Shown: positions 15,600 through 25,506, counted from the first letter of the stretch. The stretch is DNA of 36,315 bases from Candidatus Methanophagales archaeon (GCA_017883965.1 JAFNKG010000020.1:1-36315); one strand, 5' to 3'. The notes: generated by a model from the letters alone, not told the origin. A program made the numbers and translations.

Positions 15600-15684
15600 G
15601 ATAAACAAAGATGCATGTATCAGGGGTAGATGAGTAAAAAGAGAAATCTTTAAGTGCGATTGCCAAAAACGTTAAGGACGGCTT

Positions 15685-16494
15685 ATGGTCTATGAGAAAT
15701 TCAGGAAAGAGGTAGAACGGATACTGGAAGAAAAAGCGAAACCTGTTACATGGAACGAGATAAAGGAGAGCTCAACGAAACTAAAACAGAAAGCGCCGTA
15801 TCATGTGTACGTGCAGAAGTTACAGGGTGACATCGGTCTGGTGCGGTTCAAGTCTGCACGTGAAAAGAAAACGGTTTGGGCGCTGAGAAAATGGTTTGAA
15901 GAGGGTAAGTTCAAGGAACTCTTGCCTGAGAAGGTGCGGTTTACGATTTTGTCTGCTAAAAAAGACCATGCGATTGCCGCAAATGAATACGGGGAACTGA
16001 AAAAGATTTATCCTTTGAAAACCGGGTTAAATAGATGGGACGTAATAGAAGCAGAAGTAGAAGCGTTCTTCCCCGAAGAGGACAAAAGACCGGAGAGTAT
16101 AAGGATAAAAGGCGGAGAAATAGAAGATGTGCGAAGGATAGAGGATGAAGAAGCGCGGATAAGAATTGCGGAAAAAATATCGGAGAGTGGTGAATTCTTG
16201 CATACCGATGCATGGAAAGGGAAGACGCTGGGTATGACAAAGCCGAGATTCAGATGCTTTTACTTCTACGATTCCAAATGTCAGTTCTTTTGTGACCAGA
16301 GCGTTTGCGTAGGGCATGATATGGACGTGGAAGAACAAGGCGAAAGCGTAGAGATAAAAGGCGATAAGGTTTATTTCGTTTTAGAGGCGGTAGAACGAGC
16401 TAAAGGCGAGTTTATATGGGAAAAGAAGCACGTTGAATGGTGTATAAAGTCGGTGATTTCGTTGACTGATCCGAGGCAGAGGAGGTTAGTGTAA
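15685..16494 (+). CDS. Conserved hypothetical protein with a C-terminal cysteine cluster
   Basis: I do not recognise this 269-residue protein. The N-terminal 70 residues look like a helical, winged-helix-like unit (KFRKEVERILEEKAKPVTWNEIKE, ending VWALRKWFEEG). The middle is charged. The C-terminal part has a cluster Cys191, Cys199, Cys203, Cys208 and His211 in RCFYFYDSKCQFFCDQSVCVGHD, with Cys253 in EWCIKSV. This could bind zinc or an iron-sulfur cluster. There is no signal peptide. It lies alone between the toxin-antitoxin pair and the convergent nnr gene. The spacing of the cysteines does not match a family I can name. Confidence 0.75.
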   Translation: MVYEKFRKEVERILEEKAKPVTWNEIKESSTKLKQKAPYHVYVQKLQGDIGLVRFKSAREKKTVWALRKWFEEGKFKELLPEKVRFTILSAKKDHAIAANEYGELKKIYPLKTGLNRWDVIEAEVEAFFPEEDKRPESIRIKGGEIEDVRRIEDEEARIRIAEKISESGEFLHTDAWKGKTLGMTKPRFRCFYFYDSKCQFFCDQSVCVGHDMDVEEQGESVEIKGDKVYFVLEAVERAKGEFIWEKKHVEWCIKSVISLTDPRQRRLV

Positions 16495-16530
16495 AATCGA
16501 GGCTGTAAAATCCAAAATCCAATGAGTTTT

Positions 16531-18084
16531 TTACCTGAAATCTTTTATAACCTTCGGAATTTTTTCTATCACGTCCGTAGCGAGCAACCCATATCCTTTC
16601 TCCTCCAATGCGAGATCTCCCGCAGCGCCATTTACAAACGCAGCGGCAGTTGCTGCCTTGAAAGGGTCAGAAGAGATAGCAAAGAACGCACCTACCAGAC
16701 CTGCTAATACATCACCAGTGCCGCCAACCGTCATTCCTGCATTTCCTTTATTGTTTATCTTTACTCTAACACCATCTGATATAATATCGGTAGGACCTTT
16801 CATCAACGTAACAACCTTGTTTAGCCTTGAAAAATCGCATACAAAAGCCATCCGCTCTTCAAGCATATCTTCAGGAGGCACTTTTACGCTCCGTGCTTTA
16901 CCGACGATGTCCATCTTCGAGAATTCACCTGCATGAGGAGTTACGATAACGAGCTTATCTTCTACTTCTATTGGCAAATGTAGCCCGTAGAATCCATCCG
17001 CATCTACTACCACTTTCTTATTAGCTTCATCTTCAATTATCATTCTCGTTGCTTTTTTCGTTTCCTCGTCTGCACCCAAGCCCATGCCTATCACCACGAC
17101 GTCATGCTTTTTTATCAAATTTGATACCGTTGGCACGTCCTTCTCCACCAATATCTCGGAAGAAAGCGGTTGGACAATCAAGTTAGGCGATAAAGAAGAG
17201 ATGGTGTCAGAAACGCTTTTAGGTGCTGCTATGGTCACCCAGTCCGCACCGGCACGGAGTGCGGCAAGAGCTGCCAAAGTAGGCGCGCCAAAGAAAGGAC
17301 CTCCGCCTACTATTAACACACGCCCGTTATCCCCTTTATGACTCTTTGCGTTTCGTTTCATGACCAATCTCACGTCCCCAGGACCTGCCAACTTCTCCAT
17401 TCCTTCAGGAATTCCTATATCAGCAACCACTAATTCACCGACATAATCCGCAGCATCCTCTTTTAGCAAGCCTCTCTTCGCTTTGTGGAACGTAACCGTG
17501 AGATTGGCTTGAACTGCTTTTTCCGCTTCGCCTGTATCGGGATTCAACCCTGAAGGAATGTCCACCGCAACGACAAATGCATTTGAGTTTGCTTTTGCAG
17601 CATCTATCAAATCTATTGCGGTTGATTCCGGCTCTCTTATCTTACCTTTTACGCCGGTTCCGAAGATCGCGTCTATTATCACATCTGAAGCGTTAAAAGT
17701 TGCAGAAGCTGTTTTTAAACTCGAGGAATCGGTTATTTCTTCTGTAGCATATCCACTCTCCTTTAGAATCCGCCAGTTTCTCTTAGTCTCTTCTGTTCTC
17801 AAGTCCTGTGAACGTCCGATTAACATTATTTTCACGTCAAATCCGTGCAAATGCCGCGCAGCAACAAACGCATCGCCGCCATTATTACCCTTGCCTGCTA
17901 ATATCGTTACTATCACTGCGTTCTCCGCGCTTCTTACGTTCTCTGTAAACCGCTTCTTTATCTCAGCAGCAAGGTGAGCACCTGCATTTTCCATCAGTTG
18001 TAGAGGAGAAAGCCCGAAGAATCTGCAGTTCTCGTCCAGGGCAGCCATCTCCTCCGGTGTTATGTATTCTTCTGTATTTCTCAT
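16531..18084 (-). CDS. nnr: Bifunctional NAD(P)HX epimerase / ADP-dependent dehydratase
   Basis: This 517-residue fusion repairs hydrated NAD(P)H. The N-terminal YjeF_N domain (1-215) has ILAGKGNNGGDAFVAARHL near residues 61-79 and interconverts R- and S-NAD(P)HX. The C-terminal kinase-like domain has VLIVGGGPFFGAPTLAALAALRAGA and GGTGDVLAGLVGAFFA, the nucleotide-binding end of ADP-dependent dehydratases. Both sites look complete. The gene is convergent with the 269-residue gene (36 bases between the stops) and stands next to the defence module. No operon partner is visible. Confidence 0.93.
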   Translation of the reverse strand: MRNTEEYITPEEMAALDENCRFFGLSPLQLMENAGAHLAAEIKKRFTENVRSAENAVIVTILAGKGNNGGDAFVAARHLHGFDVKIMLIGRSQDLRTEETKRNWRILKESGYATEEITDSSSLKTASATFNASDVIIDAIFGTGVKGKIREPESTAIDLIDAAKANSNAFVVAVDIPSGLNPDTGEAEKAVQANLTVTFHKAKRGLLKEDAADYVGELVVADIGIPEGMEKLAGPGDVRLVMKRNAKSHKGDNGRVLIVGGGPFFGAPTLAALAALRAGADWVTIAAPKSVSDTISSLSPNLIVQPLSSEILVEKDVPTVSNLIKKHDVVVIGMGLGADEETKKATRMIIEDEANKKVVVDADGFYGLHLPIEVEDKLVIVTPHAGEFSKMDIVGKARSVKVPPEDMLEERMAFVCDFSRLNKVVTLMKGPTDIISDGVRVKINNKGNAGMTVGGTGDVLAGLVGAFFAISSDPFKAATAAAFVNGAAGDLALEEKGYGLLATDVIEKIPKVIKDFR

Positions 18085-18157
18085 TTTTAGTCATTCCTCT
18101 GAATATTCTTTGCTCGTGTAATCATTTAATTCTTTTTCAGAGTAACTAAGCATAATT

Positions 18158-21100
18158 TTAAAACGTGCCCTCGATAATCCTTACCCATTCATGCATTTTT
18201 ATCCTCTCGATTTCCTTCATAATTCTATCATCAGCCTTAATCCTCTCCAAAACTTCCTTTATCACCCTCAACTTCTCCTCTTCCGACTTCAAACCCTTAA
18301 TATCCCGTAGATAAGACTCAACCAATCCAAGAAGATCGGTTTTCAGCCCTTCCTTGAAATAAAGTTCATAAACCAAGCAATCTATAACCTCACCAACGAA
18401 CTCAATTAATTCTTTCTCCTCCTTCCTTCTCTCTTCTCTCTCGTTTAGAAAAAGCATGTAATCAACAAGATAAATTAGAACTCTCTGCTTTTCTTTCAAA
18501 ATATTTTTAATTGGCAATCTCTTCCAGTCATCAGGATACAATCCCACTCTGCTACGCCTAATCTGATTTAATACCCACTTCGCAAATTTAGAATTTACAA
18601 TCGCTAAAAGATACTTCAGGTCAAGTTTCTCGGAAATCTTCTCAAGTTCCTCCCTTGGCTTCTTATTAAATTTACTAATGCTGCTTTTTATACTTCTGTT
18701 ATCCACGCCTCTTAATTCGTAAAAAGGAACTGCAACTGTAATACTATGATTACAAACAAATTTGTCGCCATCATAAGTAGCTCCGCTCATTCCACCTATT
18801 AATAATTTCTCAGGCTCATATAGCTCTGGAAATGTAGGTCTCCTAACTTTATCAGGCACTCTTCCTGTTCCCCACTCTAGGTATCTAATCCTTTCAACTC
18901 TATACCGACCCACATCTTTTCCTTCCACATATTTTTTGTTGTGAATGGAAGAATAGGCGTCAGAAATCAAATCATCTTTCTCAAATTCTCCTCTTACTGT
19001 CTTTTCATCTGCATTCAAAACCATTCCCACGCTCAAATAACAAATATCCCCAAACAAAACAGCATTTTCAATTTTCAAAAATCCCGGATTGTAATCCCAT
19101 CTGAAAATTTCTCTGCCACTATCCTGCGGTAGTGTTGCCAAATATTCGATATTTCCAAATTTTTCTGAATGCAATATCCTCTTCACTTCCCCTTTTTCTT
19201 CACTTTTCATCAAACAGAAAATCGTGTTTTTCACCGTAACGCCCTCAAATATATAAATATCAGGAATAAAATCAATTTGAAAGAGTCTGATATTATCAAT
19301 AACCCAATCCTGACATTTCTCTGCATATTTAGCGGTTTCAAAAGAATTAGATACTATAAAACTCATCAGCCCTTTTTCTCTTAGCAAATTAACCCCTCGC
19401 TCAATAAAAGCGATGTAAATGTCCCATTTCTCCCATAAAGACTCGTAATCCATCTTTTCCAAAAAGTATCGGAAATCCAAATAGTTCCAATCAAGGTATG
19501 TTTCCTCAAAATCTGCCCTCATGTAAGGCGGATTCCCTATAACCACATCAAATCCTCCGTTTTCAAAAATTTCCGAGAACTCCATAACCCAATGAAACGG
19601 CTTTAATTTTCTCAGTTCATCTAAGGTAATATCCTTCTTGTCTTCCTCCTCTCCTATTTTTATGTTCTTACCCCGGATTCCCTCAAGCAACTTCTCATCT
19701 AACTTCTCATTAAATTCCCTCGTGAGGCTCTTTATCCCTTCCCTAAGCTTTATCGCCTCTTTTCCCGTCGCTGTTCTGTATTTCCTCACCAATCCATTCC
19801 TTTGTCTGAACAGAACGAGAATAGAATCCTCAGCAAAATCATCCAACCTGTGAAGCCTTTCTGTCAAACTTTTCCATACCACTCTCTTACCTTCCTTCGT
19901 CCTTATTCTTGTTTTTATTTCCGCTACTTTATACGGTTCTACATACCCTACCAATGAGTTTCCACACCTTATATTGAAATCAATATTAGGCAATGGCTGA
20001 ACATCTTCTTTATTGCTAAAAGTCTCTGCGAGCGCTAAAAATAATCTCAACTTGCATATTTCTATTGCTCCTTCTAAAATATCCACGCCGTACAAATTCT
20101 CCGTTATAATGTGATTTCTTATCTCAAAATTGCTCCAATCCAAAATTCCTTTCTCCCTCAATTTACGGTAAATCCTCTCCAAAACAACCATCGCATCCAC
20201 TAAAAAATGCCCGCTTCCTACCGCAGGGTCTATTATTTTTATATCTTTAATGAAGACAAAGGCATCCTTTAATTCCTCTTCAATGCCTTTTTTAAAAATA
20301 TCTTCTATCTTCTTATATTCAATTCCAAATTTCTCGCTTGCTCCGTCCAATATGAAAGGGTGGATTGTATTTTTGCAGATGTAAGTGGTTATTTCCTCTG
20401 GTGTGTAAACCGCTCCTAAACTCTTTTTATTTATGCTCTTCTCAAAAATATATCCCAACACTTCTGGATTTAATTTGTTCACCTCTCCGCTCCGCTCATC
20501 CACCGTCCATTCCTTGCATTCCAACAAATTCAAAATCGGAATATTTCTCTCATCACTTGAAATTGGATATATCATAGCTCTGTAAAACGCATCATTCGGA
20601 ATTTCTATGTTCTCTCCGTATTTCGCTTCAACTTCAGTTTCGAGAAAAAGTCCTCCATTTAGATAAGGTATATCTCCAATCAACTCTTCTGTCTCTTTGC
20701 TCCTCTCTTCAGGCTTAACGCAAAGCCCTTCAAGGAATAAAACCGTCAAAAAATCTCTATAATAGTTCTTGCCCTCTCTTTGAATCTGATTGAACTTGTC
20801 TATCAAATAATTCTCATTTTCATCCAACAACCTTTTCTTCTGTAAAAACCACAAAAACATCATTCTTTCTAAAATAAGCTTTACATAAAGTTCTCTATCT
20901 GCTTCATCCGCTATTCCTTTTATTTTCCTGTAAATATACTGCTCAGTTTCGCAATATAACGCATAGAATTCTTTTACAAACTCACTCCTATCAAATAATT
21001 TTTCAATGCTCTTCAAATCGTTATACGCCATCCCTTCCAACTTCCTTAGAAATGCTATCTCTATCTCATCTCTCTTCTTCCTTAATTTCAAAATTTTATC

Positions 21101-21394
21101 CTTTCCCTCATCGTATTTGCAAAATATAAACTCCGATAAGTCAGCTTTAACCAAAAACATATATTCCACGAAAAGATTCTTGAACTCTGCATCAAATTCT
21201 TTTATATCTTCCGTTGAGGTGTATTTTATCGAAACAAGCACCGTGCCATCTTCAGAAATTTCAAAATGGGCGTATTTTTTCCCTTCAAAGTATTCAGGCA
21301 CAATATCCGTTGTGGTTCTCCGAAAACCTCTTTGCTCAAGGAACTCAATAATTTCTCTAAATTCTCTTCCCTTCTTGAACACTTCTGCATTCAT
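18158..21394 (-). CDS. Eco57I-like adenine-specific DNA methyltransferase with C-terminal target-recognition region
   Basis: Counting from the longest open frame (start 21403; 1081 residues), the SAM-binding motif DPAVGSGHFLVDA is at 392-404. The catalytic motif NPPY is at 624-627 in FDVVIGNPPYMRAD, and NLYGVDILEGAIEICKLRL is another conserved segment. This is the N6-adenine methylase type seen in Eco57I/type IIG and BREX PglX enzymes. The first 100 residues (FEISEDGTVLVSIKYTS) may be a degenerate nuclease-like or recognition domain. The last 300 residues resemble a TaqI-like target-recognition region plus helices. The preferred ATG overlaps the stop of the helicase gene as ATGA (21391-21394), so the pair is coupled. 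It should mark host DNA for the PLD/ATPase partner. Confidence 0.88.
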   Translation of the reverse strand: MNAEVFKKGREFREIIEFLEQRGFRRTTTDIVPEYFEGKKYAHFEISEDGTVLVSIKYTSTEDIKEFDAEFKNLFVEYMFLVKADLSEFIFCKYDEGKDKILKLRKKRDEIEIAFLRKLEGMAYNDLKSIEKLFDRSEFVKEFYALYCETEQYIYRKIKGIADEADRELYVKLILERMMFLWFLQKKRLLDENENYLIDKFNQIQREGKNYYRDFLTVLFLEGLCVKPEERSKETEELIGDIPYLNGGLFLETEVEAKYGENIEIPNDAFYRAMIYPISSDERNIPILNLLECKEWTVDERSGEVNKLNPEVLGYIFEKSINKKSLGAVYTPEEITTYICKNTIHPFILDGASEKFGIEYKKIEDIFKKGIEEELKDAFVFIKDIKIIDPAVGSGHFLVDAMVVLERIYRKLREKGILDWSNFEIRNHIITENLYGVDILEGAIEICKLRLFLALAETFSNKEDVQPLPNIDFNIRCGNSLVGYVEPYKVAEIKTRIRTKEGKRVVWKSLTERLHRLDDFAEDSILVLFRQRNGLVRKYRTATGKEAIKLREGIKSLTREFNEKLDEKLLEGIRGKNIKIGEEEDKKDITLDELRKLKPFHWVMEFSEIFENGGFDVVIGNPPYMRADFEETYLDWNYLDFRYFLEKMDYESLWEKWDIYIAFIERGVNLLREKGLMSFIVSNSFETAKYAEKCQDWVIDNIRLFQIDFIPDIYIFEGVTVKNTIFCLMKSEEKGEVKRILHSEKFGNIEYLATLPQDSGREIFRWDYNPGFLKIENAVLFGDICYLSVGMVLNADEKTVRGEFEKDDLISDAYSSIHNKKYVEGKDVGRYRVERIRYLEWGTGRVPDKVRRPTFPELYEPEKLLIGGMSGATYDGDKFVCNHSITVAVPFYELRGVDNRSIKSSISKFNKKPREELEKISEKLDLKYLLAIVNSKFAKWVLNQIRRSRVGLYPDDWKRLPIKNILKEKQRVLIYLVDYMLFLNEREERRKEEKELIEFVGEVIDCLVYELYFKEGLKTDLLGLVESYLRDIKGLKSEEEKLRVIKEVLERIKADDRIMKEIERIKMHEWVRIIEGTF

Positions 21395-24300
21395 GCACAC
21401 CAACCAATAACCTTATAGTTTAGGTCTTTTTCTGTTCTTATCCCACCAAAATACGTGTCAGGTGCAACAGACAGGTAGTTCTCATAAAAATCATTTAACA
21501 CCTCTATTATTTTCTCAGGCGAATGTTTTCTCAAATCATCTCTTTCAAGATTTATTTCTCCTCGCAAAAACAGTTCCTTAAGTTGTTTTACTTCGTTACT
21601 TCGTAGTTTCATGCTCTCATATATCTGTTTTATCCTTAACAGTCCATTTCGCTCTTCTTCACTTTCTCCAATTCTTCTCTGACCTGCTAATCCTCTTAAA
21701 TGCCTGACTATTTTCTTGTGTAAACCTTCAAATCGTTGTATTTGCCCCTGTCTTAAGGGAGTAAACAATTTCTTATACTCCGTAAATGTCCCCTCCGCAA
21801 ACGTCTTGTCCAACTCTATTATTCTCCTTTTCAGCTCTATAACTTCTTCTTCGCTCAACTCCACAATTTGTTTCCCTTCATCAACATCAGCAAGTGATAA
21901 TATAGTGTCCATTCCGAGTTCTTTATATTCATCACCTTCTAAACTCACCACAAAATTCCTCATCTTTTCCTTCCTCACTTCATCATATATCCTGTATACC
22001 CGCAGAATTCGTGAGTTTTCTAAAATGGTATAATATGGGATACCGTCTAATTCCTTTTTAAGTTTCTCAAATTCTTTCTCTCCTATCCCCAATTCTATTA
22101 GTTTTGAAATTATCCGCATCTTTTGGATTGTCTCCACATCCTCACCATAAACCTCTGCAATCTTAAAATCCTCACTTCTGTAATTTATTTCAAGTTTTGA
22201 TATATCTGTTTCCTGCCTTACATTTTTTATAGCTTCTCCTATTGTATCAACCGCTGTTTCCTCCTCTTCGCTTAATATCTGCATCTCCTTCGCCAATAGG
22301 TTCTTAACATCTTCTATTTTGTCCCATAACTTACTTAACAACTTTAACAGTTCCTCTAAGTCTTTGTTCGGGAAGAAATTATAAACAGCAATCTGTTTTT
22401 CCGAACCTATTCTATTTACCCTGCCTACTCTTTGAACAATTCTCATCGGATTCCAGGGGAGGTCATAATCAATTACTATTGATGCATCCTGGAGATTCAC
22501 ACCCTCACTCAACGCATCTGTGGAGATAAGCAAGTTTATCTCTTCTTCTCCCTCTTTTACCTCATATTCATTAGCAATTGGTGCAAATCGCTTCATTCGC
22601 CTTTCCTTAGTCTCAGTATCCACTTCACCCGTCACAATCTCAGTTTTTACTCTTCTAAACGCAGGTGAAGACTGCTTTTGTATCCATTCATTAATCTCTC
22701 TCAGAAGGTAAGTTGCAGTATCTTTGAACTGTGTAAATAGTAGAACTTTGGGTATATCTCCGCCATTTCCTATTAATTCGTTTAGAATAATCTTTAAACG
22801 TTCAAGTTTCGGGTCTTTATATTTTTCTACCGCTGGCTCAATCCTCACTCTCTCTATCTTCTTTATATACTCTTCAATCAATTCCAAATCTTTTGTCGCT
22901 TTCTCTTTCAGCGCATTTACGTCTATCTCAAATCGCTCTTTCTCTTCCTCTTCAGCCTCTTCTCTCTCCTCCGACAAAATTAGACTTACCTCCTCTGCTT
23001 CCTCTATTTCATCTTCTTCCCTTTTACCATACCTCCTCTGCCATTCCATTTTTATTTTCTTTAAGTCCACTCCTGATTCCAATAGTCCTAAAAGGAACTG
23101 CTCTTTTTCTTTTATTCTACGCACAGAGCGGTCAAACGAGTATACACTGCTTTCCATTCTCTTCAACAACAATATTTTCATTAACGCTCTGAGACTGTCC
23201 TTTCTTTTCTCTTCAATCAAAAAGAGGTCAATATATGGATATTCCAACTTTTGGAGAAAATCTGCCAAGTCTGAATACAAATCAATATATTCATCGTAGT
23301 ATTTTTTCAACTTTTTGTCGTATAATATTCGCTTTATTGTTGGGTCTTGGAATACTAACGGTTTACCGTTTATTTTTGTCCCTTTATAAAGCGGGGAATC
23401 ACGAATATACGTTCTTGTTCTCAATATCATCAAATCGTCTAAAATCTCATTTTTTATTTTCTTCACGACTTTTTTCAGCTTTTCTCTCAACTCTTTATTA
23501 CCCGGTGTATTTTTCAACTCCTTTTTTATCTTTTCGTAATCGTCAAATAACGTTACATTTTTCCCTTGTCTGCTTAAATCCCGTAAATCTCGGTCTAAGA
23601 AAATCTTGAATATGTTAAGCAAATCTGAGATACTATTATTTAGTGGTGTTGCTGACAGCAAAACGAACCTGTTTCTAATCCCTTCTTCTACTCCTCGTCC
23701 TGATTCAATCTTATACGATACTTTCTTTTTCAAATGATGCACATTCTTCCATGCATTTGTATTCTCATCTTTAAATCTATGCACTTCGTCAATCAATACA
23801 ATATCAAAGTCATCCGCCAATCTCCTTAAAGATTCTTCCTTCAGCCTTGTAAATTTGGAATAGGAGATAATGCGTATTTTCCCTATCTCTTTACCTCTGG
23901 TTTTATCAACCAAATTGAAATAGAATTCACCGTCAATGAAATTCATAATGCAATTCATGAAGAAATTACGCATCAGAACATCGTCTCTCCATTGCTTCTT
24001 TAAGTGTGCTGGAACTATAAGTAAAGCAGCTTTCCCCCTTTCCTTCCATTTCTCTCTCAAAGTATCATCCCAAAAATCTATCTTGCCATAGAACAGGTCT
24101 TTAATAATCTGAGTGCCGATGAAACTTTTCCCCAATCCTACAGAATCTGCAATAAGAGCACCATAAAATTTCTTTATTTTGTTTTCAGCGTTTAAGACCC
24201 CAATTTCTTGGAATAACGCTAAAATCCTCCTCTCTTTTGTTAAATCAACCCTGCCATCCAAAAGTTCGTATGCTAAAATCTTTAATAACTCCTCAGGCGG

Positions 24301-24945
24301 TAAATACGTCCCCCACCTAATTATTTCTTCTTCCAATATACCAGAGGATTTGATAACACTTATTAAATCTTCTTTAAATGGTATAGCCTCATGTTCCCAA
24401 ATATCATCAAACCATCTCACCAGTTCTTCAATAACCGGAGGTTGTCTTTCAATAATATTAAGCTCAACATTTTCTTCCATACCTGGTCTTGTAAAATTAC
24501 TTGAACCCACTATTGCAGTTTGATTGCTACCCCTAAATATGTATAACTTTGGGTGAAATTTGCCCTTATTAAATATTTTTATATCAGCTCTGTCTTCAGC
24601 GATTAAATCATGAAAGTCTCGGATTTTTCTTTTTTGATCTTCATCGCTCAGTTTAGAAATGTCTTCTAATATGTTTTCTTTGATATTATTGACGATTGCC
24701 TTTTTATATTGTTCATCATAACCTCTTGAAATCTCTTCTTTCGTTGCCACTGTGGTTTCATCTCCCATGATTATTTGCAAATTCTCAATATTCTGCATGT
24801 CTTCTTTTACTAAGTTGTAGCCATCTACGTAAAAGTAGCCAGTTGCAAATTTGGCAGTTTTAGTCTCTTTAATTAGCTCTTTTATTTTGTTTGCTAAGGC
24901 CGTTTCAGGAGTCCTGTTATCTAATATATTAACATTGTTATCCAT
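21391..24945 (-). CDS. PLD-nuclease / SNF2-type helicase fusion, restriction subunit
   Basis: The protein has 1184 residues. Residues 1-215 form a phospholipase-D-like nuclease with one HKD motif (His131, Lys133, and Asn150 in HPKLYIFRGS...GSSNF). The ATPase follows: Walker A SVGLGKSF at 268-275, DEVH at 386-389, LLSATPLNNS, and C-terminal lobe motifs SEGVNLQDA and QRVGRVNRIG. A charged coiled-coil-like insert (EEAEEVSLILSEEREEAEEEEKE) sits between the lobes. The fold is SNF2/RapA-like. With the downstream methylase it forms a two-gene system of the kind that cuts unmodified invading DNA. It resembles the DrmD, DrmC and DrmMI components of DISARM brought together, but DrmA and DrmB are absent. 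A TATA-like box is at about 24981-24995. Confidence 0.88.
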   Translation of the reverse strand: MDNNVNILDNRTPETALANKIKELIKETKTAKFATGYFYVDGYNLVKEDMQNIENLQIIMGDETTVATKEEISRGYDEQYKKAIVNNIKENILEDISKLSDEDQKRKIRDFHDLIAEDRADIKIFNKGKFHPKLYIFRGSNQTAIVGSSNFTRPGMEENVELNIIERQPPVIEELVRWFDDIWEHEAIPFKEDLISVIKSSGILEEEIIRWGTYLPPEELLKILAYELLDGRVDLTKERRILALFQEIGVLNAENKIKKFYGALIADSVGLGKSFIGTQIIKDLFYGKIDFWDDTLREKWKERGKAALLIVPAHLKKQWRDDVLMRNFFMNCIMNFIDGEFYFNLVDKTRGKEIGKIRIISYSKFTRLKEESLRRLADDFDIVLIDEVHRFKDENTNAWKNVHHLKKKVSYKIESGRGVEEGIRNRFVLLSATPLNNSISDLLNIFKIFLDRDLRDLSRQGKNVTLFDDYEKIKKELKNTPGNKELREKLKKVVKKIKNEILDDLMILRTRTYIRDSPLYKGTKINGKPLVFQDPTIKRILYDKKLKKYYDEYIDLYSDLADFLQKLEYPYIDLFLIEEKRKDSLRALMKILLLKRMESSVYSFDRSVRRIKEKEQFLLGLLESGVDLKKIKMEWQRRYGKREEDEIEEAEEVSLILSEEREEAEEEEKERFEIDVNALKEKATKDLELIEEYIKKIERVRIEPAVEKYKDPKLERLKIILNELIGNGGDIPKVLLFTQFKDTATYLLREINEWIQKQSSPAFRRVKTEIVTGEVDTETKERRMKRFAPIANEYEVKEGEEEINLLISTDALSEGVNLQDASIVIDYDLPWNPMRIVQRVGRVNRIGSEKQIAVYNFFPNKDLEELLKLLSKLWDKIEDVKNLLAKEMQILSEEEETAVDTIGEAIKNVRQETDISKLEINYRSEDFKIAEVYGEDVETIQKMRIISKLIELGIGEKEFEKLKKELDGIPYYTILENSRILRVYRIYDEVRKEKMRNFVVSLEGDEYKELGMDTILSLADVDEGKQIVELSEEEVIELKRRIIELDKTFAEGTFTEYKKLFTPLRQGQIQRFEGLHKKIVRHLRGLAGQRRIGESEEERNGLLRIKQIYESMKLRSNEVKQLKELFLRGEINLERDDLRKHSPEKIIEVLNDFYENYLSVAPDTYFGGIRTEKDLNYKVIGWCA

Positions 24946-24980
24946 GTTTATTCATCTGGGAATAAAATTATGTATGTGTT

Positions 24981-24995
24981 TATTTTATATAATTC
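24981..24995 (-). promoter_or_regulatory. TATA-like box of the PLD-helicase/methylase operon
   Basis: The minus strand reads GAATTATATAAAATA, 36-50 bases before the start at 24945. It lies just downstream of the stop of the thrC 3'-end copy. Confidence 0.5.
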
Positions 24996-25007
24996 TTATT
25001 GTTCGGT

Positions 25008-25172
25008 TCAGCCCTTCAACATCTCCCTAACCACATCCACATCCGCATCCACCTCTTTTGGCGCCTCGCATATCTTTATCACGCGTTCCGTGTCCTTCAA
25101 CAGATGCCCGGTATTAATGCAGACAATCATCTCATCCCTTTCTATTTCGTTCATTGCTACTAATTTCTTTAG
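25008..25172 (-). pseudogene. Diverged copy of the 3' end of thrC
   Basis: Read on the minus strand this is a 54-codon fragment ending in TGA: LKKLVAMNEIERDEMIVCIN, then TGHLLKD and EVDADVDVVREMLKG. It matches the last 55 residues or so of the intact threonine synthase at 25547. Over about 160 aligned bases I count 17 differences, so roughly 89% identity. It starts abruptly where the promoter of the vapB-like gene begins. The fragment lacks the catalytic domain and cannot be functional. Confidence 0.85.
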
Positions 25173-25177
25173 CAGAA

Positions 25178-25192
25178 GTTATTTATATATTT
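25178..25192 (+). promoter_or_regulatory. TATA-like box of the vapB-like gene
   Basis: GTTATTTATATATTT ends 22 bases before the ATG at 25215. This spacing would give a nearly leaderless transcript. Confidence 0.5.
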
Positions 25193-25214
25193 AACATCTT
25201 TATTGTTGATAGAA

Positions 25215-25460
25215 ATGGGAGAGACTGAGTTAAAGATTATGATTCCTGAAAGGATTAAGCAAGAGTTCCCACAGGTTGACTGGTCTAAGATTGCCGAGAG
25301 AGCGGTGCTTGAGGAGTTCCGGAAGCTTGCCACAATCAAGTTATTTGATGAATTATTTAAGCACAGTGAGCTAACAGATGAAGATTGCTTGAGATTGGGT
25401 AGGGAAGTAAACAGAGCTGTAAGGTTGAGGATAGAGAAAGAATTATCAACGTGGAGATAG
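25215..25460 (+). CDS. VapB-like antitoxin
   Basis: The product has 81 residues from the ATG at 25215 (a TTG four codons earlier is less likely). It begins MGETELKIMIPERIKQEFPQ, continues VDWSKIAERAVLEEFRKLA, and has a helical acidic/basic C-terminus. This is the common architecture of archaeal VapB antitoxins: short N-terminal strand and helices for DNA binding, with a C-terminal toxin-binding tail. It is followed after 13 bases by only the first codons of a vapC gene. It is therefore an orphan antitoxin in this genome segment, unless a distant VapC can pair with it. Confidence 0.75.
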   Translation: MGETELKIMIPERIKQEFPQVDWSKIAERAVLEEFRKLATIKLFDELFKHSELTDEDCLRLGREVNRAVRLRIEKELSTWR

Positions 25461-25473
25461 AAAAGGACAGCTT

Positions 25474-25506
25474 ATGAAACTGGTTGTTGATGCTAACATA
25501 AACTAA
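25474..25506 (+). pseudogene. vapC (PIN-domain toxin) stub
   Basis: Thirteen bases after the antitoxin stop, an ATG opens MKLVVDANIN and then TAA. MKLVVDANI is the N-terminal strand of PIN toxins with the first catalytic Asp. The rest of the usual 130 or so codons is gone, and within about 40 bases the 3' end of thrC begins. The deletion junction must be near 25500. Confidence 0.7.
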
